Source: an uncultured Chthonomonas sp.
GTDB taxonomy: Bacteria; Armatimonadota; Chthonomonadetes; Chthonomonadales; Chthonomonadaceae
Assembly: GCA_903859705.1 (NCBI GenBank)
Contig: CAIONQ010000123.1
Location: 1-59,663, forward strand
Length of the DNA: 59,663 nt
Direction of reading: 5' to 3'
Shown here: positions 31,664 through 40,315 of the stretch, one piece after another
How the letters are laid out: the number at the start of each line of letters is the position of its first letter
Position numbering within the stretch: position 1 is the first letter of the stretch
The notes under the pieces: model-generated
Database searches by the model: none
What the model was told of the DNA's origin: nothing
The model's input: only the letters and a program-made list of their open reading frames with translations
Position numbers and translations under genes: made by a program

Positions 31664-34542
31664 GATATGATGCAACCGACGGTCAATTTGTGTCGCTGAT
31701 AACCGCTGTCCTCATTCAATGCACAGTGTTGCTATGCGTAACATTTGTTGTTCTTGGATTAACGCATAAGACATCAGCAGCCAATCGTCACTATGTTGCT
31801 ATGGGTGTGCTATTGGCGCTTCCATTATTGCCTGTGCTATTTGTGTTGGCATCACACCGCGTGAAACCAGTGAGCGTACACCAGGCATCCGTAATTGAAG
31901 TGAATTTGCCACGCTTCAACTATGGCCCAGCATCACCACTCCCGCTCGCCTCGAACAAACCCGCGGAAATGGCCCCAATACAGGGCGGTTCTGATGCTAT
32001 TCAGATGCCTGCGGGGGGTGTCGTCGCCAACCAAACCACACAGCTAGCTACTATTCGGAAAGGGTTGCCAGTTTGTCTTTGGATGGTAGGCGTGGTTGTT
32101 TCGATGTTAAAGTTATTGATCGGATTACTGCGGTTGAGGCGTGTTGCACGCTACCAGAGTAAGCAAGTATCAGAGACATTGCGAGCAGAGATTGAGCGTA
32201 TGCTCCGCGAAATGCACTTTACGCGTAGTGTACGCATACTGCAGGGTGACCCATCTGCGAGAGTCTTTGCTCCAGTGGTATGGGGGGTCCGAAGGCCAAC
32301 GTTGCTTCTCCCCAACGACGTTTCCTCGTGGCCATCAGGGCGCCTTGGAGTGGTATTGCTTCATGAAATGGCTCATATCGACCGTGGTGACTGGCTAACT
32401 CAGATTATACGAACTGTAGTTTGCGCAATGTACTGGTTTCATCCACTGGTTTGGGCGCTAAACCGGTTTTGCCAGGCCGAGGCGGAGAGAGCCTGCGATA
32501 ATGTTGTGATTCAGGCTGGCGTACAACAAGCAGACTACGCTGAACATTTGCTGGGCCTGGTGTTATCGGCGCGGTCAAATAAGCACACTATTGGACCAAT
32601 GCTTTCATTTGCGCGCACAACACAGATCCAGTACAGAATGAGATCAATCCTTGACCCAAGGCAAATTCGCTCTTCGTCAACCGCAACGGTGAGAGGCGCA
32701 GTAGGCGTCGTAATGGGCCTGACATCGGTACTGAGTACTCAGATTCTTACGCACTCACACGCGTTCGAGCAATCTGATCGAAGCAGAACAAATGTAAATG
32801 CTGTTCAGGGTAGTGGGGCAACATTGCCAGACGGGACATCCGTTGAGCTGGTGGCTGTAGGATCTCACCCACAAGGTGTTGGCGATGACTGGTGGTCCCC
32901 AACCGGGCAGCCATTGATGGAGATCCCTGAGCAGCAAGTGACCCTATATAGGCCAAGTGGCTATGAGTTCCCGGCCAACAAAGTGTTGGTGCGCACTTTG
33001 TTCGTGCGAATGCGCACGAAACAATCAAGAGATATCAGTGTCACCGGATGTGTAGTCGATCGCGACAAACGCTTGCAAACGGGCCTGTATCACTACGGCA
33101 GGGGACCCCGCATTAACTCAGGCGTTCATAGTTCCAAGTACAGCGTTTCCGGTATTTTGCCAGTTGGGCTGGCGGCCAAAGAGACAAAATGCATCTATCG
33201 CATCGGCGTAGCTACCGGACCCTGGGAGACTGTTTCCAGCACAAGGATTACGCTGAATCCAAGGCCATCCCGTGCTCGATCGGAATACGACTTATCCAAC
33301 AGATCTGCCACTTTGTTTCTTGATAACCAACCACATGTTGAGTATTGGGATGCGGCGGGACACCGACAGACTCTGGAGATTACTCCAAATTCTATATCCC
33401 TTGGGGATGTTGCACGTAAGGTCGTAGTGATTGGGCCAGACGGGCAAGAGATTCCGCTGGAATTGTTGCGTGATGAGATGACGGGCGGAACTCAGAACGT
33501 GCCGGCCGTGACGGTTGCCACAAAGGTGGAACTGCGCCTTCAAACACGGCCGTACCAGTGGGTGGAGTTCAAAAACATTGTGCTGAATCACCTCGTAATT
33601 AGAGCCGCAAACCCTATTGCAACTCCGGCAGCTCTACCGACGTATGTCCACAAATTTAAGTGTGGCGTCACACTTACTGCACGGGCCATAACCGAGCGGC
33701 ATGTGGATGGTGGTCGATGGTGGATGCCAGACGGCAAATTACTGGCTGGGCCAATTAAGGAGTATCTTACCGAGGCCAATCAGAATTATTGGCGGCATGG
33801 TACTCATCCACGTCTTGTTGCGCTCGAATTCACAAGCCGCAACACGGTGAGTTTCACAGAGTTTAGTAGCTTTACGGGCAGTTTACCGGACATACGTGAT
33901 GAATTTGACCCAGGGATTGATACCCGCTTGATTGCGCGGCAGACGTGCCTATCAACTGACGGCAGAGAGTTTTCGCCAGGATTGAAGCAAACTACATTGC
34001 GCTTTGGAATTGCATCTGGCCCCTGGAAAACTGCTGCAGTTGTTGCATTTCCGACCAATTTACACGCTTCCGATCGCAAGGTATCTCCTTATGCCAATGA
34101 TATCACCCTGGCCAATTATGTTAACCCTGGGCCGCGGGAAGTACCCCAGTTGCAATACACCAGTCTGGATGGTCGGGCTATGAAGATTCCGTTTCAAATT
34201 GTGGATCGAACTTATAACTCACGCGTGGCGCGTCGCTTTGTTGCAGTAGGAAAGGATGGCACGATCACTCCATTGATGAACACATGCGCAGCAGAGCTTA
34301 AACATGACACGAGCGGAATGCCGATACCGAAGGACCCAGCAAATATTGGGGCAACTGAGCTGATGGTTTCAGATTACTACCACAGGTCGATAATACAGGC
34401 GCGGCTGGATCTTGGCAATAACAATATGAGTTCTACGATGGGCCGCCCTCTTAACCTCAAGAATGTTCGGGAGTTCCGTCTCGAATACCGACCGTACGAG
34501 TGGGCAGAATTCCGAGAGATTTCCCTTGCCCCCCGGAGGTAA
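31660..34542 (+). CDS. BlaR1-type M56 membrane metalloprotease with a duplicated non-penicillin-binding ectodomain
   Basis: The protein has 960 residues. N-terminal transmembrane helices (residues ~10-60 and ~140-165) lead to an M56 peptidase with HEMAH (235-239), WFHPLVWALNRF and the third-ligand region AEAERACDN (Glu276). BlaR1 has a transpeptidase-like sensor after this; here none is seen. Instead residues ~385-655 and ~660-960 look like two copies of one module. Each begins near a D-x-WW/R-WW-P-D/T-G motif (DDWWSPTGQ, GGRWWMPDGK), has a central GPWET/GPWKT, and ends RPYQWVEF or RPYEWAEF. The last module ends 5 residues after that motif, so it occupies the whole C-terminus. It should sense an unknown extracytoplasmic ligand and cleave the BlaI-type repressor. 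Confidence 0.85.
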   Translation: MRYDATDGQFVSLITAVLIQCTVLLCVTFVVLGLTHKTSAANRHYVAMGVLLALPLLPVLFVLASHRVKPVSVHQASVIEVNLPRFNYGPASPLPLASNKPAEMAPIQGGSDAIQMPAGGVVANQTTQLATIRKGLPVCLWMVGVVVSMLKLLIGLLRLRRVARYQSKQVSETLRAEIERMLREMHFTRSVRILQGDPSARVFAPVVWGVRRPTLLLPNDVSSWPSGRLGVVLLHEMAHIDRGDWLTQIIRTVVCAMYWFHPLVWALNRFCQAEAERACDNVVIQAGVQQADYAEHLLGLVLSARSNKHTIGPMLSFARTTQIQYRMRSILDPRQIRSSSTATVRGAVGVVMGLTSVLSTQILTHSHAFEQSDRSRTNVNAVQGSGATLPDGTSVELVAVGSHPQGVGDDWWSPTGQPLMEIPEQQVTLYRPSGYEFPANKVLVRTLFVRMRTKQSRDISVTGCVVDRDKRLQTGLYHYGRGPRINSGVHSSKYSVSGILPVGLAAKETKCIYRIGVATGPWETVSSTRITLNPRPSRARSEYDLSNRSATLFLDNQPHVEYWDAAGHRQTLEITPNSISLGDVARKVVVIGPDGQEIPLELLRDEMTGGTQNVPAVTVATKVELRLQTRPYQWVEFKNIVLNHLVIRAANPIATPAALPTYVHKFKCGVTLTARAITERHVDGGRWWMPDGKLLAGPIKEYLTEANQNYWRHGTHPRLVALEFTSRNTVSFTEFSSFTGSLPDIRDEFDPGIDTRLIARQTCLSTDGREFSPGLKQTTLRFGIASGPWKTAAVVAFPTNLHASDRKVSPYANDITLANYVNPGPREVPQLQYTSLDGRAMKIPFQIVDRTYNSRVARRFVAVGKDGTITPLMNTCAAELKHDTSGMPIPKDPANIGATELMVSDYYHRSIIQARLDLGNNNMSSTMGRPLNLKNVREFRLEYRPYEWAEFREISLAPRR

Positions 34543-35016
34543 TAGTGGGCAATTCCACACGGATGGTATTGTGATGCATGGCAGTATTCGCTTTGAACAT
34601 CGATGAACCTACGGTTGGACACAGAAAGTGGAACGAGCTTAAGTTTATGCTGGCTGCCGTATGTGTTTGCTCGTGCCATGGTGATGTTTGGGCGTTAGCG
34701 CCCACTTTTCCGTCACTCGGGGTGCGGCAGCCAATGCGGATGCGTGCCCGCCGGATGGGTGGTGGGTGCTGAACCAGGTGGGTTAACTGTCGTATGCAAT
34801 GTCTCGCATTGTGCTTGGTAAGATAACCTATGCCGCCCTTTCATGGCTCAGAATTTTTTCTGTAACGCCTGGTTCCAGCTACACAGAAGAGGTAGCTTAT
34901 GAAAAGCAATTTCTACCGCGCTGCTCTTTCTTTCACGCGAAAGCCACACGTTCTGCACAGTTAGGTAACCTATGCCGGCCCTACAGGCCTCAGGATTCTT
35001 TTTATCTCTTTGTATA

Positions 35017-35070
35017 CCAGCCCTATCGGACTTCGCTATCCTATACCGCCCTTTCAGCGCTGAAATGCCG
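35017..35070 (+). repeat. TTCGCTATCGTATA element, single copy
   Basis: CCAGCCCTATCGGACTTCGC, then TATCCTATACCGCC and a TTTCAGCGCTGAAA palindrome. It is a plus-strand member of the 423-476 family without an inverted partner. The second stem is again different but self-complementary. Confidence 0.65.
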
Positions 35071-35197
35071 CCTCCGGATGGGTGTGTGGAAGAATATTAC
35101 GAGCAATTTCTACCGTGCTGCGCTTGAGAGAGCAGGCGGGGCCGGGAGTCGGCAAGGATGTTTATGAAACGCAATTTCTACCGCGCCACGCTTGCTC

Positions 35198-35229
35198 CCT
35201 AACCTCCTCGCCTCCCTCGCTTCCTCGCC
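35198..35229 (-). repeat. GCGAGG-rich repeat, copy 2 (inverted)
   Basis: The reverse complement reads GCGAGGAAGCGAGGGAGGCG then AGGAGGTTAGG, matching the block at 188-211. It directly follows a CGCAATTTCTACCGCG unit, so two repeat types are joined here. Confidence 0.6.
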
Positions 35230-35308
35230 ACTTTTATGAAAAGCAATTTCTACCGCGCTGCGCTTGGTGGTGCGGGATGGCAGCTCGGGCCGGCAGAGTT
35301 GTGCTGGC

Positions 35309-36778
35309 CTACACAAACAGGTCTTTGTGTAGTGTGGCTTCGCTGGTGGGGCCGATGAGGCGGTAGTTGAGGCCCTGGTATTTGTAGGATAGCCGGTAGG
35401 CATCTATTCCCATTCTGTCCAGAATGGTGGCCTGCAGGTCTCGGATGGTCATTTTGTCTTTGACGATGCGGTAGCCAAACTCGTCGGTTTCGCCGTAGAC
35501 CTGCCCGGGCTTTATGCCGCCGCCTGCCATCCATACGCTGTAGCAGTGGGGATGGTGATCGCGGCCAAGGAATTTGGAGCCGCCACGCGCTTCGTTCATT
35601 GGCGTTCGGCCAAATTCGCCGCCCCACACCACCAGGGTACTATCCAACAATCCGCGTTGTTTTAGGTCTTTGACGAGTGCTGCTGCAGGTTGATCCATCT
35701 GTTTGCATTTGCTCGGGAAGGCGTTCATCAGGTCATCGCCGGGGCCCGTACCGTGGATGTCCCATCCCCAGTCGTACAGCTGAACGTACCGTACGCCCTG
35801 CTCTACTAGGCGGCGCGCCAGCAGGCAGTTGTTGGCAAACGAACCCGCCCCGGGCCTGGCGCCGTACATATCCAGGGTTTGCTGGTTCTCGCGGGATATA
35901 TCCATTACATCTGGAACAGCCATCTGCATTCTGTACGCAAGCTCGTACTGTTCTATGCGTGTTCGGGTTTCTGGGTCGCCATACTCTTTTGCCTCTAACT
36001 CATTCAGCTTATCCAGCGCATTGAGGCTTTCTCGCCGCGTTTGCCTGCTCATGCCTGCCGGATCTGTGAGGTAGAGGATGGGGTCTCCAGTGGAGCGGCA
36101 CTGCACTCCCTGATATACCGAAGGCAGGAAGCTGCTGCTCCAAAGGCTTTTGCCGCCCGTTGGGTCTGTGCCGCCAGAAATCAGTACTACGAACCCGGGT
36201 AGGTTCTGGTTTACAGAGCCCAGGCCGTAGGTTAACCAGGAGCCCATAGCGGCGCCATTGCCTGCGAGTGCGTTGCCTGTGAACATAAATAGCTCTGCAG
36301 GGGCATGGTTGAACTGATCGGTACTCATGGAGCGGACGATGGAGATGTCATCCACAATGCCCGCCGTGTGCGGCAGCATTTCGCTGATGTAGGCACCACT
36401 CTGGCCGTGCTGTGCAAATTTGTACGGTGTGCCCAGCATGCGGGGTACGCCCTTAATAAATGCGAAGCGCTCGCCTTTCATTAGGGAATCTGGGCAGGGC
36501 TGCATGTTTAGTTTTACCAGCTCTGGCTTGTAATCAAACATATCCAGGGTGGGGGGCGCTCCAGACATGTGGAGGTAGATTACCGATTTTGCTGTGGCTT
36601 TGTGCATTGGTGGCCGGGGCGCCATTGGGCCTTTGTGGCCGTTCTGATCCAATGGTTGTGCGCCGGCATCGGAGCCGGACATCAGGGCGTTTAATGCCAT
36701 GGCGCCGATGCCCAGGCCCGTGTTTCCGAAGAAGGTTCTTCGGGTCATGCTATGAATTTTCTCTATCTCAAATGCCAT
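35309..36778 (-). CDS. DUF1501 protein, Tat-exported
   Basis: The protein has 489 residues. A twin-arginine signal (SMTRRTFFGNTGLGIGAMALN) precedes a DUF1501 domain of the alkaline-phosphatase/sulfatase-like fold. Recognisable blocks are KSVIYLHMSGAPPTLDMFDYK near the start, HTAGIVDDISIVRSM, YDWGWDIHG (metal-type Asp/His) and a GRDHHPHCYSVWMAGGG motif near the end. ATG 36778 has GGAG ~9 nt upstream; a longer start at 36808 would hide the Tat signal. It is 42 bp downstream of the PSCyt1/DUF1549/DUF1553 gene. This is the conserved planctomycete-type pair whose biochemical role is still not established. Confidence 0.92.
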   Translation of the reverse strand: MAFEIEKIHSMTRRTFFGNTGLGIGAMALNALMSGSDAGAQPLDQNGHKGPMAPRPPMHKATAKSVIYLHMSGAPPTLDMFDYKPELVKLNMQPCPDSLMKGERFAFIKGVPRMLGTPYKFAQHGQSGAYISEMLPHTAGIVDDISIVRSMSTDQFNHAPAELFMFTGNALAGNGAAMGSWLTYGLGSVNQNLPGFVVLISGGTDPTGGKSLWSSSFLPSVYQGVQCRSTGDPILYLTDPAGMSRQTRRESLNALDKLNELEAKEYGDPETRTRIEQYELAYRMQMAVPDVMDISRENQQTLDMYGARPGAGSFANNCLLARRLVEQGVRYVQLYDWGWDIHGTGPGDDLMNAFPSKCKQMDQPAAALVKDLKQRGLLDSTLVVWGGEFGRTPMNEARGGSKFLGRDHHPHCYSVWMAGGGIKPGQVYGETDEFGYRIVKDKMTIRDLQATILDRMGIDAYRLSYKYQGLNYRLIGPTSEATLHKDLFV

Positions 36779-36820
36779 TGGTTGCTCCGGGTGCGATGCG
36801 CCGCACATATGGGCAGTTAA

Positions 36821-39226
36821 TTAGTGAACGGTAAGTACGCCATCCATATTCAGAATAACGTTGCAGGCTATGGTGAGCGCCGCGAGCTCTGCTGGCGATG
36901 CTTTCAGGTCTGCAGGGATTGGACCCAGGGGATCAGATGCCAGTTTCTTTGCCGCATCGGCATTTTGTGCTGTGGAGTAGGCGGCGCACTGGGCATTAAA
37001 CAGATCTGTGAGTGTTTTAACTTGTGCTGCGGATGGCGGGCGGCTCAGGGCCAGTTGCAGGCCATAGGTTATGCGTGATGCCGGCGTACTTCCGCCCTCC
37101 CGAACAAGCCTACGGGCCATGGCCTGTGCCATTTCAACGTACACAGGGTCGTTCATGGTTACCAGCGCCTGGAGGGGTGTGTTGGTGGCAAATCGGCGGA
37201 AGGTGCAAATTTCGCGGCTGGGTGCATCAAATGCTGCCATATTGGGCGGAGGGACCGTGCGCCGCCAGAACGTGTAGAGCCCGCGCCGATACTTATCTGC
37301 ACCGGTGCTTGTTGGGTAGTTACGCTCGCCATTAAATGCTGCCTGCCACAGGCCGCCCGGCTGTGCCGGAAATACCGAGGGGCCCCCAATGGTAGGAGTT
37401 AGCAACCCGCTAATTGCCAGTGCCTGATCTCTCAAGTTTTCGGCGGCAAGGCGCCTGCGAGGATATCGAGATAGCATTCTATCTCGGGGATCTTTCTCGA
37501 GTGCAAGGGGCGTTACCACAGAGCTTTGCCTGTAAGCGGTTGAGCTGACTATGAGTTTGATGATCCGTTTTACATCCCACGCGGTTCCACCGTGCGAGGG
37601 GCTCATAAACTCCATCGATAGCCAGTCGAGCAGTTGCGGGTTGGAGGGCAGGGTGCCCTGCAGGCCAAAATCTTCTTCGGTTTCCACCAAACCAGTGCCA
37701 AACAGGCCGGCCCATATGCGGTTGATGGACACACGTGCTGTGAGTGGATTCTCCCTGTTGGTTAGCCAGCGAGCGAGATCCAGGCGCGTGCCGACATCTT
37801 TTGTGCTGCCCGAGAAGGCGGCGGGTATGCCGGGGCTAACTTCATCACCGCGCATCAGGAAGTTGCCCAGGGTTAGTACAAAACTCTTTCGGCGCTTATC
37901 TGCGGCAAGCTCTTGCATAACAGGCAGCTGGACCGGTTTTAGCGCTGCATCTGCTGCCTTTTGTTTGGCGGCGATTTCGGCGGTTACTTCGGGCGATTGT
38001 GGGCCGCACTTCAGAACGGCAATTTCACGAATAAGATCTGAGTGGCGCTGTTTCTGCAACTCAGCAACCACCGGTAAGGTAGGTGCCTCATTAGGCTGAT
38101 CGTTATCTGTGGTCTGGTTAAATACCGCAACCATGCGGTAGAACTCTTTGTTCGTTATCGGGTCGAACTTATGGCTATGGCACTGGGCGCACCCCAAAGT
38201 GACGCCCATTACTGCCTGCATGGTGGTTACGGCACGGTCTTTAATAGCAGCAGTTCGAAACTCTTCTCTGTCTGTGCCACCTTCGGTATTGGTCATCGTG
38301 TTGCGATGAAATGCTGTTGCAATCTTCTGCTCTTCGGTTGGTGCGGGCAGCAGATCGCCAGCTATCTGATCAATTAAGAACTGATCATAAGGCAGATTTT
38401 TGTTGTAAGCATTGATCACCCAATCGCGGTAGGGCCAGAGATTTGGGCGCAGGGGATCGGACCCATAGCCTGCAGAATCGGCATAGCGCGCCAGATCCAA
38501 CCAGGGGCGCGCCCACTTTTCGCCGAAGTGTGGGGATGCAAGCAACCTGTTTACAAGGCGGCCATATGCATCGGCAGACTTATCACCGATAAAAGCTTTC
38601 ACTTCGGCGACGGTGGGAGGCAGGCCTGTGAGATCCAGAGTGAGCCTTCGGATGAGCGTGAATTTATCTGCGAGTGGCGCCGGCGGGATGGAGTTGCGTG
38701 CAAGCTCCTTCAACAAGAAGGCATCTATCGGGGTAGTTACATGCGCTTTCAATGCCGGGGGAAGTACTGGAATTCCCGGGCGAATGGGCTTAACAAAGGC
38801 CCAGTGTGGAGCATAAGGTGCACCCTGTTGCACCCATAGCTTAAGCGTTTGAATTTCGGATGGCATGAGATGCTTACCACTTGCCGCAGGCGGCATCTGG
38901 AGCGCGCCATGATCCAACACACGCGCAACAAGGCTGCTTTCGGCCAGTTTGCCGGGTGTAACGGCCCTGCTGCCAGAGGCCAGGCGAGCAAATGCAGCCT
39001 CTTTAATATCCAGGCGGAGCCCCGCCTGTCGCTTCTTTTCATCCTGCCCATGGCAAGTAAAACAGTTGGTGGCCAGTATGGGGCGTACATCGCGCAGGTA
39101 ATCCAGGGTGGGCACTGTTGGCACGGGCTTTCGTTTTACTGGCCCGGCGATGGCACATATGCTGGATGCCGCTGCGATGGTACACGCAGACGCGCAAAGC
39201 AGGGATCTGAAGAAGGCAGTTTTCAC
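36821..39226 (-). CDS. PSCyt1/DUF1549/DUF1553 protein with haem c motif
   Basis: The protein has 801 residues with a signal peptide (LCASACTIAAASSICAIAG). The N-terminal PSCyt1 domain has CFTCHG, then DUF1549 (PSCyt2; GEKWARPWLDLARYADSAGYG, DWVINAYNKNLPYDQF, ATAFHRN) and DUF1553 (PSD1; NRIWAGLFGTGLV, NPQLLDWLS, TFWRRTVPPPNMAAFDAPSRE). The CQAH-like motif GCAQCHSHKFDP gives a second haem c site. It starts with GTG. It pairs with the DUF1501 gene downstream. The haem motifs suggest an extracytoplasmic oxidoreductase or electron-transfer partner, but no substrate is known for the family. Confidence 0.93.
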   Translation of the reverse strand: MKTAFFRSLLCASACTIAAASSICAIAGPVKRKPVPTVPTLDYLRDVRPILATNCFTCHGQDEKKRQAGLRLDIKEAAFARLASGSRAVTPGKLAESSLVARVLDHGALQMPPAASGKHLMPSEIQTLKLWVQQGAPYAPHWAFVKPIRPGIPVLPPALKAHVTTPIDAFLLKELARNSIPPAPLADKFTLIRRLTLDLTGLPPTVAEVKAFIGDKSADAYGRLVNRLLASPHFGEKWARPWLDLARYADSAGYGSDPLRPNLWPYRDWVINAYNKNLPYDQFLIDQIAGDLLPAPTEEQKIATAFHRNTMTNTEGGTDREEFRTAAIKDRAVTTMQAVMGVTLGCAQCHSHKFDPITNKEFYRMVAVFNQTTDNDQPNEAPTLPVVAELQKQRHSDLIREIAVLKCGPQSPEVTAEIAAKQKAADAALKPVQLPVMQELAADKRRKSFVLTLGNFLMRGDEVSPGIPAAFSGSTKDVGTRLDLARWLTNRENPLTARVSINRIWAGLFGTGLVETEEDFGLQGTLPSNPQLLDWLSMEFMSPSHGGTAWDVKRIIKLIVSSTAYRQSSVVTPLALEKDPRDRMLSRYPRRRLAAENLRDQALAISGLLTPTIGGPSVFPAQPGGLWQAAFNGERNYPTSTGADKYRRGLYTFWRRTVPPPNMAAFDAPSREICTFRRFATNTPLQALVTMNDPVYVEMAQAMARRLVREGGSTPASRITYGLQLALSRPPSAAQVKTLTDLFNAQCAAYSTAQNADAAKKLASDPLGPIPADLKASPAELAALTIACNVILNMDGVLTVH

Positions 39227-39257
39227 GGCTGGCAGCGCTTTCCGAAAGAGTTCTATG

Positions 39258-40289
39258 TTAAGGGTTGATGATCACTTTATTACGTTCTGGCGAGCCCATA
39301 ACCTCCACCGCATCCTCAATTTTGCTGAGGGGAAAACGGTGGGAAATTACAGGTTCTGGGTTTACAAGGCCACGCTCCATCAGGCGCAGCGCCTTCTCCA
39401 TCGCCAGCGGATTGGTGCCAAAGCTGGCGTCCATACGGGCTTCCAGAAAGTGCATTAGCCCACCATCCAGCTCAAACGGCTCATGGGTGGTAATCCCAAA
39501 AATATTCCAGCGCGTGCCGCGCCTTAGTAGGCGCACCATTAGTTTTACTGCATCTATTGGGCCGGCAGCTTCGATAACGAGGTCGGGCCCGTTGGGCAGT
39601 ATCTTCTGGATAACGGCCTGTGCATCGCATGATCTTGGGTTTACTGTGTGCGTGGCCCCGAGCTTTTTTGCGGTTTCCAATGCGAAATCGCTTACATCCA
39701 CCGCTATCAATCGGCCTGCGCCTGCGGCTTTTGCCACCATGAGGCAGTACATACCGATGCTGCCCGTGCCGATAACAACAACGTCATCGCCTACCTGCAT
39801 CTCGGATGCGTGGATAATGCCCTTCCACGCTCCGCTTACCGGCTCACACTGGCAGGCGGCATCAAAGCTGAGGGTTTCTGGTTTAAGGTAGAGGGTGTTT
39901 GCCCCCGTTACTACGTATTCGGCGAAACTGCCGGGGCGCACATCTTCCGGGCCATCTCCGCCCGTTGTATAACTGTTGTCGCAGTAGTGGGTTAGCCCCA
40001 GTCGGCAGTTATGGCACAGGCCACAGTAGCCACTTGGCTGGATGATTACAGCATCTCCCACCTTAAAGTTTGATACATGGGGGCCAATGGCGGCAACTAC
40101 TCCCGCCGGTTCGTGGCCGGGAACCAGTGGGAATTTGACGTTGCGCCGAATGCCTTTTATTGCTTTGTAATCTGTGGCGCAAAACCCGCAGGAGTGCACG
40201 CGCACCAGCGCCTCGCCAGGGCCTGGCTCTGGCATTGGTAGATCTTCAAGGCTGAGTTGGTTATAATCGCGCAGCACTGCGGCAAGCAT
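39258..40289 (-). CDS. Zinc-dependent alcohol dehydrogenase (MDR superfamily)
   Basis: The protein has 343 residues with a GroES-like N-terminal part and Rossmann C-terminal part. Catalytic zinc ligands are CGFCATD and GHEPAG; the structural-zinc Cys cluster is CGLCHNCRLGLTHYC. The NAD(P) motif is GTGSIGMYCL and an acidic residue after the second strand (IAVDVSDFA) suggests NAD over NADP. It resembles sorbitol/threonine dehydrogenases (COG1063). GGAG lies 7 nt upstream of the ATG. It is 26 bp downstream of the CehA-type gene and 31 bp upstream of the PSCyt1 gene, so co-transcription is likely. The sugar or polyol oxidised cannot be read from sequence. Confidence 0.92.
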   Translation of the reverse strand: MLAAVLRDYNQLSLEDLPMPEPGPGEALVRVHSCGFCATDYKAIKGIRRNVKFPLVPGHEPAGVVAAIGPHVSNFKVGDAVIIQPSGYCGLCHNCRLGLTHYCDNSYTTGGDGPEDVRPGSFAEYVVTGANTLYLKPETLSFDAACQCEPVSGAWKGIIHASEMQVGDDVVVIGTGSIGMYCLMVAKAAGAGRLIAVDVSDFALETAKKLGATHTVNPRSCDAQAVIQKILPNGPDLVIEAAGPIDAVKLMVRLLRRGTRWNIFGITTHEPFELDGGLMHFLEARMDASFGTNPLAMEKALRLMERGLVNPEPVISHRFPLSKIEDAVEVMGSPERNKVIINP

Positions 40290-40315
40290 ACGTAGTTCTC
40301 CAGTAATTGTTAAGA

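Larger units (their letters stand above)
34543..35308. repeat. Repeat-dense gene-free region between the M56 and DUF1501 genes
   Basis: No supported gene lies in these 766 bp. Four GCAATTTCTACCGCG units occur at 34897-34925, 35098-35125, 35161-35193 and 35233-35265; the last three are close together. A pair of ~37-bp direct repeats starting TAACCTATGCC and ending in a T-run lies at 34824-34860 and 34966-35004. Each contains a GGCC/GGCT-type small stem. Confidence 0.65.

Noticed and set aside
34578-34772. A 64-codon frame after the M56 gene
   Set aside because: No signal, domain or ribosome site, and composition changes abruptly near the repeats; it is not supported as a gene.
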